Assembly: GCA_023935145.1 (NCBI GenBank)
Contig: CM043698.1
Location: forward strand, 22,205,501 to 22,269,500
Length of the DNA stretch: 64,000 bases
Origin: Bretschneidera sinensis
Taxonomy: Eukaryota; Streptophyta; Magnoliopsida; Brassicales; Akaniaceae
Reading direction: 5' to 3'
Both the position numbers and the translations under genes were made by a program. Shown here one piece after another: positions 41,548 to 53,498 of the stretch (position 1 is its first letter; the number at the start of each line of letters is the position of its first letter). The notes below the pieces were generated by a model. That model did no database searches. It was not told the DNA's origin and saw nothing but the letters and a program-made list of their open reading frames with translations.

Positions 41548-42115
41548 AGCAAGTGAAACTAGAGCCAAAACCTTCCTCTTCTCTTTTGCAGAATGAATAC
41601 CCCTCCAAGCTCAAACCTCCTCCTCAATTGACCCCGAAACTTACCAAGAGATACCCACCAGTGAAAGTGCCAGCTGTTTCACCCAGGGCACAAAAGCAAA
41701 AGGTGCTTGACTGTTTCAGCATCATTTTTACATAAGTAACATCTATTGACAAGAATAATACCCCTTTTTGAGATTCTCAATAGTCAAATTCAACCCCAAG
41801 AAGCTTCCCAAGCAAAAAAAAAAAAAAAGCAGATTTTCTCTCCCCTTGAACAGTAGGAAGAAGAAAATTATAGAATGATATAACATTGAATATCCCATCT
41901 TTGTCCAACTTCCACTTCCTCTCTTTAGATAACCACCCATTATGAGCGGTATTGTATTTAGCCAACACCACCCTCCATAAATGGTCCTTCTCCACCAAGA
42001 ACATCTAGAGCCACTCTCTAAGAAGTGCTTTGTTAAAGAGACGTAAGGATTTAATAGTTAATCCCCAATCCACTGTACTCAGTAGGTTGCTTCACAATCT
42101 ACCAATTCACCAAGT
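41548..42115 (-). mobile_element. LINE fragment, antisense, in ELP4 intron 3
   Basis: On the minus strand: DWGLTIKSLRLFNKALL, EKDHLWRVVLAKYNTAHNGW, then LTIENLKK and VNRCYLCKNDAETVKHLLLL, i.e. the same C-terminal reverse-transcriptase segment as the other LINE pieces, with shifts between parts. No 3' tail is seen. Edges are approximate. Confidence 0.75.
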
Positions 42116-42980
42116 GGAACTTACGATCATCCCCCAATCTTTCAATTCAGAATCTATTATTATAAAGTGCATTATTGCTTTTTCCATTTTGAGGAGTTTC
42201 ATAGCTATGGGAAATGAACATGGTATGTGTTCTTTTATCTTTTTTTGATAATAAAAAAGAATAATATGAAGTGTTGTTTTATCTTTCTTCTGAGATATAA
42301 AAGCAAACCTACCACCTACGTAAGCAGTCTTCACTTGTTCCTCTCCACTCTTGGCCCTTAGCAGCACACATTTACCTAGACAAACATATATGTTTTAGTT
42401 TCCATATAGTCCTAGACAGCTATATATTTTAGTGCTCGCCTTGCCAAGCAGGATCCTTGGAGAGAGCCTTGATACAGTTTCAACAAAGAGCACTTTGCAT
42501 GAACTGGCTGTCATCTCAAGTTTAGCTGCAAATATGTTGCATATGATTCTGGTGTTATTGGATGTTGCAGACAAAGAAGTCTATGTTATGTCTGCTTACA
42601 TAATCTGTTATTTCAAATTTTATATAAGTTCTATGCATGAAAGAGAGCAATTCTGAGTGATCCTAATTATGTTATACCATCGCAGATGATAAGCATGAGT
42701 ACTGCAATGACTTTGACTTGTGGAAGCCCCTCAAGAGGCACTTTCTCAGTGGGCAGCGCATAGATTGTGTTAGCATCCAGGGTCCTCCAAATCTTGCTGC
42801 TCTTCAAGATCGTTGTGCCACATTTTTAGCTCAATTTCCAAGGTATGATCATATGCTTTTTGGTCACATATCTAATGCATGTGAATTATTTCCCTGAAAT
42901 ATCAAGGTAGCTTGCTCATCTTGAGCGTAATTCTTTTTGTGTGTTTTCTTTTTTTGAATTGCATGGGAAGGATAAAATTA

Positions 42981-43484
42981 AGGGAGAAGTACATAAAACA
43001 TACATGTGGTTAAGGGGGTTTTAAGATCACAGCATGTGATTTAAAGTGTATAATTTGACTACAATCAATGTTCGTCTTGCCGTTAAGTCAATGTTAGTCA
43101 AACACGTAATTTACATGTGATTGACTTAAAATTAGCCACATGTCAATAATCCATTGGTTTTTATAAAAAAAAATTATAACAAACCTAAAAATATTTTAAA
43201 AATCGCATGTTTTAATAATATTTAAAACAATCCTAAAAATATTTTAAAAATAATTTACTTCTTGTTTTTTTATAATCTATTTTTATATGAGCCAATGGAT
43301 TATTGACAAGTGGCTAATTTTTAGCCAATCATTTGCAAATCATGTGCTTGACTAATGTTGATTTAACGACAAGACCAATATTGACTAACGGCTAGACCAC
43401 ATGGTAGTCAGGTTATACACTTTAAACCACATGTTTGATCTTAAACCCCCTCAAACCACAAGTATATTATATGTAATTTGCCCT
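42981..43484. repeat. 504-bp fold-back MITE in ELP4 intron 4
   Basis: The left arm (AGGGAGAAGTACATAAAACA, then GGGGGTTTTAAGATCACAGC) and the right arm, read on the opposite strand (AGGGCAAATTACATATAATA, then GGGGGTTTAAGATCAAACAT), are inverted over about 90 bases and partly beyond. Flanks share AAAATTA (42974-42980 and 43485-43491). Such long arms fit a Mutator-like fold-back MITE; the superfamily is inferred. Confidence 0.8.
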
Positions 43485-43726
43485 AAAATTAATATATTAT
43501 CTGACATTTTCACAGAATATGCAATTTCAGTTTTATATTTGGTAGATATATGTTTGACATTGAGCAAGATTAGAATGATTGATAATAGAATATTGTAATG
43601 GTGACTGGAGATAAAATGTCGCCATGTCAATGTTTTTGTCCTAAATTCTTTTCAAACAAGGGAACTGTAGCCGATACTAAACATACTTTGAATCAAGTGA
43701 TACATACATGAGACAACATTTTATTT

Positions 43727-44139
43727 TGTATATAGTAATAATATTAGAAAAGATAGAACAATTGGTTACTTCGAGGGAACAAAAATCCTCCACAAGTTCT
43801 GCCATAATTCAACTTGCCTTCTTCATTCATAACAGCCGATTAAATACAACTTCATAAAATAACCACTAGCCAACAAACGCTGGATTTTAGTAATTCTACT
43901 AACACTTACTGGACCACTACTAACAATCACGAAATAACAGCAACTTTGACAGATTCTTAAGGCTGAATTTCAGCCAGACTCGGCAGAACATGCATCTGCC
44001 ACTAACTACAACTTAAATAACAATATTAAAGCATAAATAATTAAATCAACAGATAGATAATACCCAGCAGGTAATGGGCCGCCCAGATAAAGCTCTGCAG
44101 CCCAGATAATGCTCTGTAGCCCAGGCCCGACACATGACA
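43727..44139 (-). repeat. 3' LTR of the chromovirus
   Basis: Plus-strand ends TGTATATAGTAATA and CCCGACACATGACA. It aligns without gaps to 48579-48991. Confidence 0.95.
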
Positions 44140-44157
44140 ATGCCTCCCCCTCAGAAG
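44140..44157 (-). other. Polypurine tract of the chromovirus
   Basis: The minus strand reads TCTGAGGGGGAGGCAT directly before the 3' LTR. The pol stop codon (44153-44151) overlaps it. Confidence 0.85.
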
Positions 44158-47147
44158 ACCTTGTCCACAAGGTCTGGGAAGTCCTCACGCAGAACTCGAT
44201 AGTCCACCCAGGTTGCTTCTTTTAGCTCTAACCCTTTCCACTTCACCAAAAGTTCTGTTGCTGCTCGGTTCCCCTTCTTCACCATTCGTCATTGTATGAT
44301 TTCCTCTGGTTCGGGCTTAAAGGTTCCATCAGATGCTGTAGGCGGCAAGGATTCCCATTGCTGATTTCGAGCCCCTAACGTCTTCTTCAAGTTCGATACG
44401 TGGAACACGGGGTGGACTTGCGTCGTAAGAGGAAGCTTCAGCTATATGCAATGGAGCCCAGTTTTTCCAGCACTTTGAATGGCCTGTAGAACCGCGAAGA
44501 AAGCTTCGAGTTGCGTCGTTGGACAACTGACTGCTGCTTGTATGGTTGGAGCCGAAGGTAAATGTATTCTCCCACTTCAAAGCTTCTTTCTGTCCGTTTT
44601 AAATCAACAAATCTCTTCATTCTTGCTTGTGCCTCCTGCAGATTATGTTGAAGGATACGGAGAATCTGATCCCTCGACTTTAAGGTATCTTCTACAGCCT
44701 GATTTTTGGTAGTTCCTGGAGAATAGGGCAATAATTTTGGGGGTGGGTAACCATAGACTGATTCAAAGGGTGTCAGTTTGGTCGATGCATGAACATTTGC
44801 ATTGTAACACCATTCGGCTAAGGGAAGCCATTTGACCCACTCCCTTGGTTTGTCACCTGAAAAACATCATAAATACTATTCCATGGCCTTGTTCACGATC
44901 TCGGTCTGTCCATCCGTTTATGGATGGTAAACTGAGCTAAACTTCAAGTCAGTCCCCTGCAACTTGAGAGTTCTTTTCAGAAATTGCTTGTAAAAGTTGG
45001 ATCCCTATCAGTTACAATGGAACTAGGCATTCCATGCAATTTAAAAATATTTGCAACAAATATTTGGGCTATTTTAAAGGCTGTATAAGGATGGGAAACT
45101 GGAATAAAATGGGCATATTTAGATAATCTGTTAACTACCACCATAATCACTGAATACCCTCCCGAAATAGGCAACCCTTCAACAAAATCAAGAGAAATGT
45201 CGGTCCAAATTTTAGTAGGAATTGGTAAGGGTTGAAGGAGTCTTGCTGGATGTACGTTTTCTGATTTATTCTTTTGACACACATCACACTCTCGGATTAA
45301 GTTTCGGATGTCACCCTTCATGCCTACCCAATAAAATTCAGAACGAATTCTGTGAATAGTTTTATGGTACCCTGCATGGCCACCCCCTGGACTGCTTTGT
45401 AAGGCCTGTAGAATCTGCAATTTCAGCTTAGGTGTGTTGCTAATATAGAGTCTGCCTTTGTAGTAAAGCAACCCTTCCAATAATCTATATTTGTTAGGAT
45501 CCAATCTCCCTTGCTCCACTCTTTGCAACAGCTTCTGCAACTCAGAATCATTTCCATAGGACGCCTTGAGAGTGTCCAACCAAGTAGTTGTTGGAACCGT
45601 GAGGGCTGCCAACTCTCCTTCTTTAGAATCCACCTTTCTAGATAGTGCATCAGCCACCCGGTTGTCTTTCCCTTGTTTGTACTCCACTGAGAAATCAAAG
45701 CCTAACAACTTGGTGATCCATTTTTGTTGAAGAGGTGTTCCAACCTTCTGTTCCAGCAAATATTTTAGGCTTTGCTGATCTGTTTGCACCTTGAATTTCT
45801 GCCCCAATAAGTAAGATCTCCATTTCTTTACAGCAAGTACCAAGGCCATCAATTCTTTCTCATAAGTTGACATTTGTAAAGCCTTCCCACTAATTACCTG
45901 GCTCATAAAAGCAATTGGCCTTCCCTGTTGCAGTAAAACAGCTCCAACACCATACCCACAAGCATCACATTGAATAGTAAAAGGATGAGTAAAATCTGGT
46001 AGTGCTAAGACCAGAGGGTTAGTAACAACTTTTTTGAGTTTTTCAAAGGCTTCCTTGGCTGTTTCAGTCCAATGAAAGGAATTCTTTTTTAAGAGAGAGG
46101 TTAAGGGTGCTGCAATGAGGCCATATCCTTTGATAAATTTCCTATAGTAGCCTGTGAGTCCTAAGAACCCTTTAAGAGACTTTAAACTGGTGGGAAAAGG
46201 CCAACTAAGCATAGCATCAATTTTAGCAGGGTCAGCCTTAACTCCTTTATGGGAAATTAAGTGGCCAAGGTAGCTAACTTCAGAACACCCAAAACTACAT
46301 TTAGATTTTTTTGTAAACAATTGATGCTGTTTCAGAATGTCTAAAGCAGTTTGTAAATGAACCAAATGTTCTGAAAAGGTTTTGCTATAGATAAGTATAT
46401 CATCAAAAAAGACCAAAATGAATTTACGTAGATGAGGCTTGAAAATGTCATTCATTAGGCCTTGGAAAGAAGTGGGTGCATTGATAAGCCCGAATGGCAT
46501 TACCAAAAACTCGTAATGACCCTCGTGAGTCCTAAAGGCGGTCTTTTGGATATCATTAGGGTGAACTCGGATTTGATGGTAGCTGGAAGTAAGGTCTAAT
46601 TTGCTGAAAATGGTAGCTCCATATAGCTCATCTAATAGTTCATCAACAACTGGTATAGGAAATTTCATTTTGATGGTTTCTTTGTTGAGAGCTCTATAAT
46701 CAACACAAAGCCTCCAACTGCCATCTTGCTTTCTTACCAATAGGACGGGTGAGGAAAATTGGCTTTGACTAGATCGGATTATACCATTATTCAACATTTC
46801 ATTGACCAGCTTTTCTATTGCTGTTTTCTGGAAGTAAGGGTATCTATATAGACCTACATAGACTGGTTTTGTGTCTTTTTGGAGTAAGATATGGTGGTCT
46901 TGTGTTCTAGGTGGAGGTAAACCTTTGGGTTCTTCAAAAAGTGTTTGGTATTTGTCAATAAGGTCACTCAAAGCCGGGTCAAGTTCAACAGAAAAAAGAA
47001 TATTTTCAGTGGGTTCTGTAAGCTGTATAACTAAGCCCTTTTGGTATTTTGTAATGCCTTACCAAAATTTTCACCTTCTATCAATGATAAACCAGTGGGT
47101 GACATGCCTTGAAGTGTTCTACTTGTGCCCATGTAGGAAAATTCCAT
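44151..47147 (-). pseudogene. Chromovirus pol (RT, RNase H, integrase, chromodomain), with stops and shifts
   Basis: After a frameshift near 47060 one frame is open from about 47050 to 44977: reverse transcriptase (LVRKQDGSWRLCVDYRALN; active site FFDD where YVDD is usual), RNase H (PFTIQCDACGYGVGAVL), integrase zinc finger (HAGYHKTIH then CDVCQ) and the first two acidic residues of its core (WTDISLDF; VTDRDPTF). A TGA at 44979-44977 stands where Trp is expected, with a lost base and another stop soon after. Beyond these, pieces resume (EWVKWLPLAEWCYN, later ATELLVKWKGLELKEATW, the chromodomain) to the TGA at 44151. It cannot make a full enzyme. Confidence 0.9.
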
Positions 47148-48548
47148 TTAAAGTCTAGAGAAATCCCATAGAATTGGCCCTAGAGCCCTTAACCATTGGA
47201 CTCCCAAAACAATATCACATCCCCCCAATGCAAGCAAATAAAATTCAGTAGGATAGAAATTACCCTGCATGTGGAGTTTCACCTCAGTACACTTTCCTTC
47301 ACTGCTCAAAGCTGCTCCATTGGCTACCTTCACTATCAATCCTTGGGTAGGATGTATCTTGAGCCGAGCCTTCTCGGCAATAGAGGGATTCATAAAATTA
47401 TGAGTGCTTCCCGTATCAATAAGGACCACCACTACACACCCTTGTACCTTGCCCACTAACCTCATGGTTCTTGGTTTAGGAGAGCCCGAGCGAGCATGGA
47501 TTGAAATGCTTGGCTCTACCTCTACAATTTCTGTTTCAGTCCGCAAACTGCAGTCTCCCTTCTCCATGCCATCCCTTACTTTTTTGGGCTCCTCGTCATC
47601 ACTAGAATCCTCGCACTCCATAATGAATAACTTAGTTACCTTGCATTTGTACCCCGGTCCCCATTTCTCATCACAATTGTAGCAAAGACCCTTCTCTCGT
47701 CTTTCCTTCATTTGAATAGGAAATAAGCGCTGCACTGGAACCATAGCCCTCTTCTCGGGAGAAGGAGAACCAAAGGTCAGCCTTGGGGGTGGAGCACCCC
47801 CCTTGACAGCCTTCCTTAAGGCCAAAACATTTTCTTCCTGCATCTTAGCCAACCCAAAATCAATATTCAAAGTTTGTGGGTTCAACATACGTACAATGAA
47901 TCTGATGTCTTCTCTAAGTCCACTAAGGAAACAGCTGAGTTTATATGGTTCAGTTAACCCCCTTAACTGGTTAGATAAGACTTCAAATTCTGTTTTATAA
48001 GCTTCCACGGTAGTAGTTTGCTTCAATTTCGTAAGGGCCTCCATTGGATCTTCATATGCTGAAGGACCAAACCGTGTTTGCAGCCCCCTAACAAATGCTT
48101 CCCAGCTTGTGATTCCACTTGAAGCTTCCAAATCTTGGAACCAAATTAAGGCCTTACCTTCCATGTGGAAGAAAACCAATAATACTCGATGTTGTGGGTT
48201 AGTTTGGTGATAAGCAAAAAACTGGTTTGCTCTATAGATCCACCCTTGAGGGTCCTCACCATGAAATTTAGGGATATCCAAACGGATGGAACGTGTTTGA
48301 ATTGTCCCATGCTCTTCAAATAATGGATTGACCATTCTTTGCCCATCTGTGTTGTCCTCAGGTCTCCTCCCACTGCTGTGTACCAAGGCTTCAACATTAC
48401 TAGCCACTGCCTGAAGCTACTGAGCCAATCCATCCACCAGCTGCTGCAACGACTCCTGGTTTTGCTGCTGGATCTCCTGTGCTTGTTTCACTCCAGCAAG
48501 AGATTCAGCAAGTTGTGAATAACGTGTACCAGGTCCACCTTCAGCCAT
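47148..48548 (-). pseudogene. Chromovirus gag and protease, with in-frame stops
   Basis: The start is the ATG at 48548. A TAG at 48419-48417 interrupts after 43 codons, and the frame then runs open to 47148. It contains the Gag capsid domain (RLDIPKFHGEDPQGWIYRA), a zinc knuckle in which the usual His is Tyr (CYNCDEKWGPGYKC), and retropepsin (VVLIDTGSTHNFM, later GCDIVLGVQWL). The TAA at 47150-47148 stands where the family reads on into pol. Confidence 0.88.
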
Positions 48549-48560
48549 GTGGATCGCCTG

Positions 48561-48572
48561 GCTCTGATACCA
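48561..48572 (-). other. Primer-binding site (initiator tRNA-Met)
   Basis: The minus strand reads TGGTATCAGAGC six bases inside the 5' LTR, the complement of the 3' end of plant initiator tRNA-Met. Confidence 0.93.
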
Positions 48573-48578
48573 CTATTA

Positions 48579-48991
48579 TGTATTTAGTAATAATATTAGA
48601 AAAGATAGAACAATTGGTTGCTTCGAGGGAACCAAAATCCTCCACCAGTTCTGCCAGAATTCAACTTGCCTTCTTCATTCATAACAGCAGATTAAATACA
48701 ACTTCAGAAAATAACCACCAGCCAACAAATGCTGGATTTTAGTAATTCTACTAACACTTACTGGACCACTACTAACAATCACGAAATAACAGCAACTTTA
48801 ACAGATTCTTAAGGCTGAATTTCAGCCAGACTCGGCAGAACATGCATCTGCCACTAACTACAACTTAAATAACAATATTAAAGCATAAATAATTAAATCA
48901 ACAGATAGATAATACCCCACAGGTAATGGGCCGCCCAGATAAGGCCCTGCCGCCCAGATAATGCTCTGTAGCCCAGGCCCGACACATGACA
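48579..48991 (-). repeat. 5' LTR of the chromovirus
   Basis: Plus-strand ends TGTATTTAGTAATA and CCCGACACATGACA; 413 bp, about 96% identical to the other LTR. Confidence 0.95.
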
Positions 48992-50319
48992 CATTTTGTA
49001 AAATAAGTTCCAGTCTCTTTTCAGTGTAATAACTCTCTTCTTTTATGTGCTGACCCTCCCAACTTAAGGAAACAAGTTTTCTATCAAATTTGTTTGTTTC
49101 CCCTTTATTTTTTTTGTTATATTCCATTTCTCTTATAGCTCTGTGGAAAGGCTTTGATAGGTTCTTTTTAAAAAAAAATAGTGTTTCACTTATCATCAAA
49201 CTGATCTGTTTAGTGAGATTTATATCTGTGGCGTTTGCATGGTCTTTTATGCATTTTGTTTACCGTCGTTTGGTTATATCCCCAGAAATGATGGCAGCCT
49301 TTCATGCACCGGTCGAATTGCCATTCAGTCATTCTGTGCTCCACAATGTGAATGTTACGAAATGGTCAGTTACTGTTATATTTTGTCCTTGAGCTCTTAA
49401 TCATCTTCAGCCTTTTATTTGCCTTAAATTTTCTCTTGAATTTTTGTAAATTCCTGTGTTATTTTCCTCTTTGGAAAGTCATTCTTGAAAGCAGGGTATC
49501 CTTAACAGGGTATCCTTAGCTTTTGCAACTTCCATATCACTGACAATCCTAGTTACATGCTCTCCCTCTTTTAAACTCATTTTGATGATAGTTTCACTCC
49601 AGAGTTCTTCTGCAGTACTACCAAACATTATTATTTTACTACTCCTGTTAATGTATTATTATTGCAGGAATGGGATATGCTTTCCTTTATTAGATCTCTC
49701 AAAAGCATGTTACGGTCTTCAAATGCAGTTGCTATTATAACCTCTCCACCTTCCCTGCTTTTACCATCCTTCTTCAAAAGATGGCAACACGTGGCAGATA
49801 CCTTGCTTTCTGTCAGAGCAATCGAAGGTTTATTGTTAGCTTCTACATGTGCTACTCCTATTGTGTTATTGACTTCAATTGCATTTCACAGTAGTTCTTA
49901 AATACTTCCTTCAGATGAAGACAAGGAATTGGCAAAACTCTCACTGGTTACCAGGATATGGTAGGCTTCCTCAATGTACACAAGGTAGCATGTATCAATA
50001 CTCAGGTACTATTAAACATCCTCTGCTCTAGTCATATGAAAATATTGATTGTTTGGTACGTTAAGGATACCATGAACAACAACAGGTCATTAGGAGGCGC
50101 AATTTGGCTTATTCTGCTCATTAACTGCTTTGATTTTTTATAATTTGTCAGCAGGTTCTAGTGATTCTTGAGGCAACAACTTTTTGAATAAAGTTGCATA
50201 AGCGCAGGTTTTTGGTTTTAGAATGTCTAAACCAAGCCCCTGTTGATGGCTTCAGTGGGACTTCGTATGGAACATCCAGTAGTTGCGCTGGTTCTAAGAC
50301 TGGTAACCTTGATTTTTAA

Positions 50320-51794
50320 GTACACTGCAGATACTTTTGCTTATGAGCAATCCAGCTTATGGAAGTATTAGAGAGAAATGGGGACGAGTGCAACAAATAG
50401 CGTCAGTACTACCTGCTGCCAAATCATTTCAAGTTCTCTGATTGCTAACCAGCCGAAATAGCAGCCAGTAAACATCCATAACTGCTCTTGGCAAACCAAA
50501 ACGCCACAAGGGTTCGAGTTTTGTTTTAGAGTTTTCTTTGGTTGTGGCCACGTAGAAAACAGCTGATTTGGAAGTTAAGAACTAAATATTTGAGCTCGGT
50601 GCAACTGGTTGTATAATGGGATGAATGAAGATGGAACAAAGAAAAATGAGTGAAAAATGTTTTTTTTTCATTTGGTCAGAAATAAAAACGAGACAAAAAA
50701 TTCTGAGAAAATTGATTTTTTTTTTTCAATATGTATTAATTACAATTTTCTCACATTGAGATGATTAAAGAGTGAAAAAATAAGTTTTTTTTTCTTTTAA
50801 ATCTTCTCTATGTACTTTTTCATTCATTTCTTATCAAAGTGCCTGTGACAAAATTAATATATTTTTCTTTTCTTTCCTTTTTTTATTTTTTTATTTTACC
50901 AATCATTATCTTAGGCAAACTTTTGATGCTTGAGCTTTACTATTCTGATCTTTTAGGTCGAATAGAAAAATTGATCTCAAAAAACGCAGACAAGTGATTA
51001 GCGCTTGTAAAAGCCTTTAGAACATATGTGAAATATGCAAGATTTTAGAGTGCTACCAAGATATTTGCAGCCTTCATTTGCGCATATTTAGGTATTGTTT
51101 GGCCTATTTAGAGAAACGGTTTATAATTTTTAAAAGAATAATAAAATTACAAATCATTTAATTTTTGGTAAAATAACAATGAAAACTATTTTTATTACGC
51201 ATTAGTTGATATGATTGATATATATTTAATTCTTTAATTTTTATCTTTTTCCAAACAGAAGGTCAATATATTGGAAAAAAAAACTTAAAAAATGATGGCC
51301 AACAGTTACACTAAGGTCCAATTCGCTGCTTTTCGTGTAAGGCACTAAATAAAATTATCATGTTTGTTAGTAATTTAGTAGATTTGATAGTAAATTATCA
51401 AAATTGAAGATGATAAATGATATTATTATGAATGGTAAACGTGACTATTTGTTATCAAATCTAACTAAATTACTAATAAATGTGTTGAAACAATACATAC
51501 TTTATATCTTAAATATAAGCAAAACATCATTGAATTCCCTCCACATTATTAGCATATACACTAATGTAAACAAACCTTAGTTACCGATTGAAACTGACCA
51601 TCAATGACTTTGATATCATTGACAACTTTTTCCAACCAAAGATGGATCTTTGCCCCCAGCTCTACATGCATTATACAGTTTGGTAAGCTGAATCGAATTA
51701 TGTACAATAAAATTTCAGTTCCATACAAATAGAATTGAATTGGAATAGTAATGTAATTTCATCTTCGCATTTGATTGAAATGAAGAATAGTATG

Positions 51795-51844
<50 letters not shown>

Positions 51845-52709
51845 GTGTATTTTTTTACCATCAAATGTATTGATTTACCATCTAATAATAATTTTTTAAC
51901 CCTAAATTTACTGTTTTATCTGAAAATGTATTTAATGTGATATAATGCTTATATTTTTAAGGGAGACATTGTAAAACATATATAATAAATCACTTTCGGT
52001 AAATTTTATTGTTTGATTATACAAATATGTTGGAAATTGACTTGTAATCATTTTTCTCCAAAACAGATTTGTAGAAGACAGTTTTGCAACAAAAAAACAG
52101 AATAACTTTTGAGCTTCTGGTCTCTTGGATTTGCATTTTGTAACAAATTTCCCTCTATATCAATTTGTACACTACAAATAAATATCATTAGTCACCAGTT
52201 TTCGATTAAAAAAACTTTTGAAATGCTACTTCACCTCTTTAACATATTGATATCAAAGCTTTAGCTTTTAGTTTCAAATCCTGGAGATACTTTATTTTCA
52301 TTTAATATTTCACTCGATTTTTTCTTGTCTTTAAGATATTTAGGCTTTATTGCACATCATTTTTACGTGTAAAACTTTTAACCTTTCAATCACCTCACAT
52401 GTGAGGGAGCGTGTTAAATTATAAAAAAAAAAATTAATTAAGTTATTTTCCATCCACTTAAACTTTTGAGATAATTTATAACTCAATTATTTTTTAATAT
52501 TTTTAAATGCATTTGAGATCATATCAAAACGTTTTGTATAGTTCCACTTCCACCAATAGGAAATGCTTTTTTGTTTGTTTTCAACTTAAAATTATAAGCA
52601 TGTGCTTTAAATTGATTTATGTATCATATGTTTTAATGTTTAAATAAATGAGTGTTTAAAGTATTGTTTACTTACAATAAACTGAAAGTTATAAAGAAAC
52701 GAGCATGTG
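50320..52709. other. Intergenic region between ELP4 and the ABC1 kinase
   Basis: AT-rich, no gene recognised. It includes a (TA)n microsatellite at 51800-51841 (about 21 units). The first few hundred bases are the old ELP4 3' region. Confidence 0.6.
51800..51841. repeat. (TA)n microsatellite
   Basis: About 21 uninterrupted TA units. Confidence 0.95.
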
Positions 52710-53247
52710 TAAGGATGGCAATTGGACAGGACGAGGTCGGGTTTACTTCTCCCGTCCTCGACCTGCCAAGGTGGTGGAGATAAAATTTTCTCCATCTCCT
52801 CCTCTTTGAAGGTTGGGAAAAATTCTCCCCATCTCCATTCCACACACGAAATCGGATCTCTTGAAAGAATTTTCTCTACTCAAAATAACAACGTAATAAT
52901 ATCATTCGTACAAATCACAGTCACAAAGCAAAAATAATATAATAAAACTAGTATCACACTAATATTTTAACTTCATAGACAATAAGTTCAAATTCAAAAT
53001 CTTAAACATAAGATAAGCCATAATAAAAATTAAATTAAAGGATTTCAATTGATGATAAATCTAAATAATGTTCTTAAAAATAATTCTTGAGGGGTAGACC
53101 TGTATCTCTAACCCCGTCCCCTCCAAACTCAGAAGAAAAAAATTTCTCTATCCCGCCCCCACCCCCAGCCTCATCCTCGAACGGGACGGGAATTTTTGTC
53201 CCAATTGGGGCGGGGCTGGGCTATTTTGGGTTCAATTGCCATTCCTA
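52710..53247. repeat. hAT-like MITE with target duplication
   Basis: The left end TAAGGATGGCAATTGG and the right end, read on the other strand as TAGGAATGGCAATTGAACCC, are inverted. The flanks AGCATGTG (52702-52709) and AGCATGCC (53248-53255) match at 6 of 8 positions, the duplication size of hAT elements. Subterminal parts are GC-rich (GACGAGGTCGGG; GGGGCGGGGCTGGG) around an AT-rich centre. 538 bp, no coding sequence, ending about 250 bases before the ABC1 kinase start. Confidence 0.78.
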
Positions 53248-53498
53248 AGCATGCCCAATCCATAAGTCATAAATGTGTTTTTTGTAATCAACGTATTGGA
53301 TAATCCGGCTTTTTGAGCGGCCCAATGGCATCCTTAGCCCAGTATGTTCGTAGTGATCCTTAACTTGGCTCAAGGCCATTAAAATATCAAGTAGGCCGCT
53401 CCATCGCTCAAGCGAGTCAATTTCGCTCACTTGTCCGTAACGTTGTGTGCTGTGTGGTACGCTTTCGCTTTTTAATTTGTATTCTCCAACGAACAAAA

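Larger units (their letters stand above)
43727..48991 (-). mobile_element. Complete chromovirus (Ty3/gypsy, Reina-like), non-functional
   Basis: 5265 bp with two LTRs of 413 bp, a tRNA-iMet primer site (48561-48572), gag, protease, reverse transcriptase, RNase H, integrase and a C-terminal chromodomain, and a polypurine tract (44140-44157). The flanks TATTT (43722-43726) and CATTT (48992-48996) are a 5-bp target duplication with one change. It is inserted antisense in ELP4 intron 4. By eye the LTRs differ at about 15 of 413 sites without indels. The small size and short LTRs suggest the Reina branch. Confidence 0.93.
39840..50319 (+). pseudogene. ELP4: Elongator complex protein 4 (ELP4/ELO1) copy with four lesions
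   Basis: Exons 39840-39970, 40148-40320, 40425-40500, 42686-42842, 49286-49364, 49668-49827, 49915-50005, 50155-50319; all splice sites are intact GT-AG. Matches include [62 protein letters not shown] and [17 protein letters not shown]4 is a RecA-like subunit of Elongator, which modifies wobble uridines. Lesions: exon 1 is 131 nt where the phase needs 133, so the frame ends at TGA 39960; exon 2 lacks about 18 codons between MSQG and FLGTLP that hold a conserved YASP motif in the family; exon 7 lacks one base near 49935; exon 8 has TGA at 50185 where a Ser codon is expected. Intron 4 (6.4 kb) holds a MITE and a chromovirus. Sequencing error could explain some lesions, hardly all. Confidence 0.9.
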
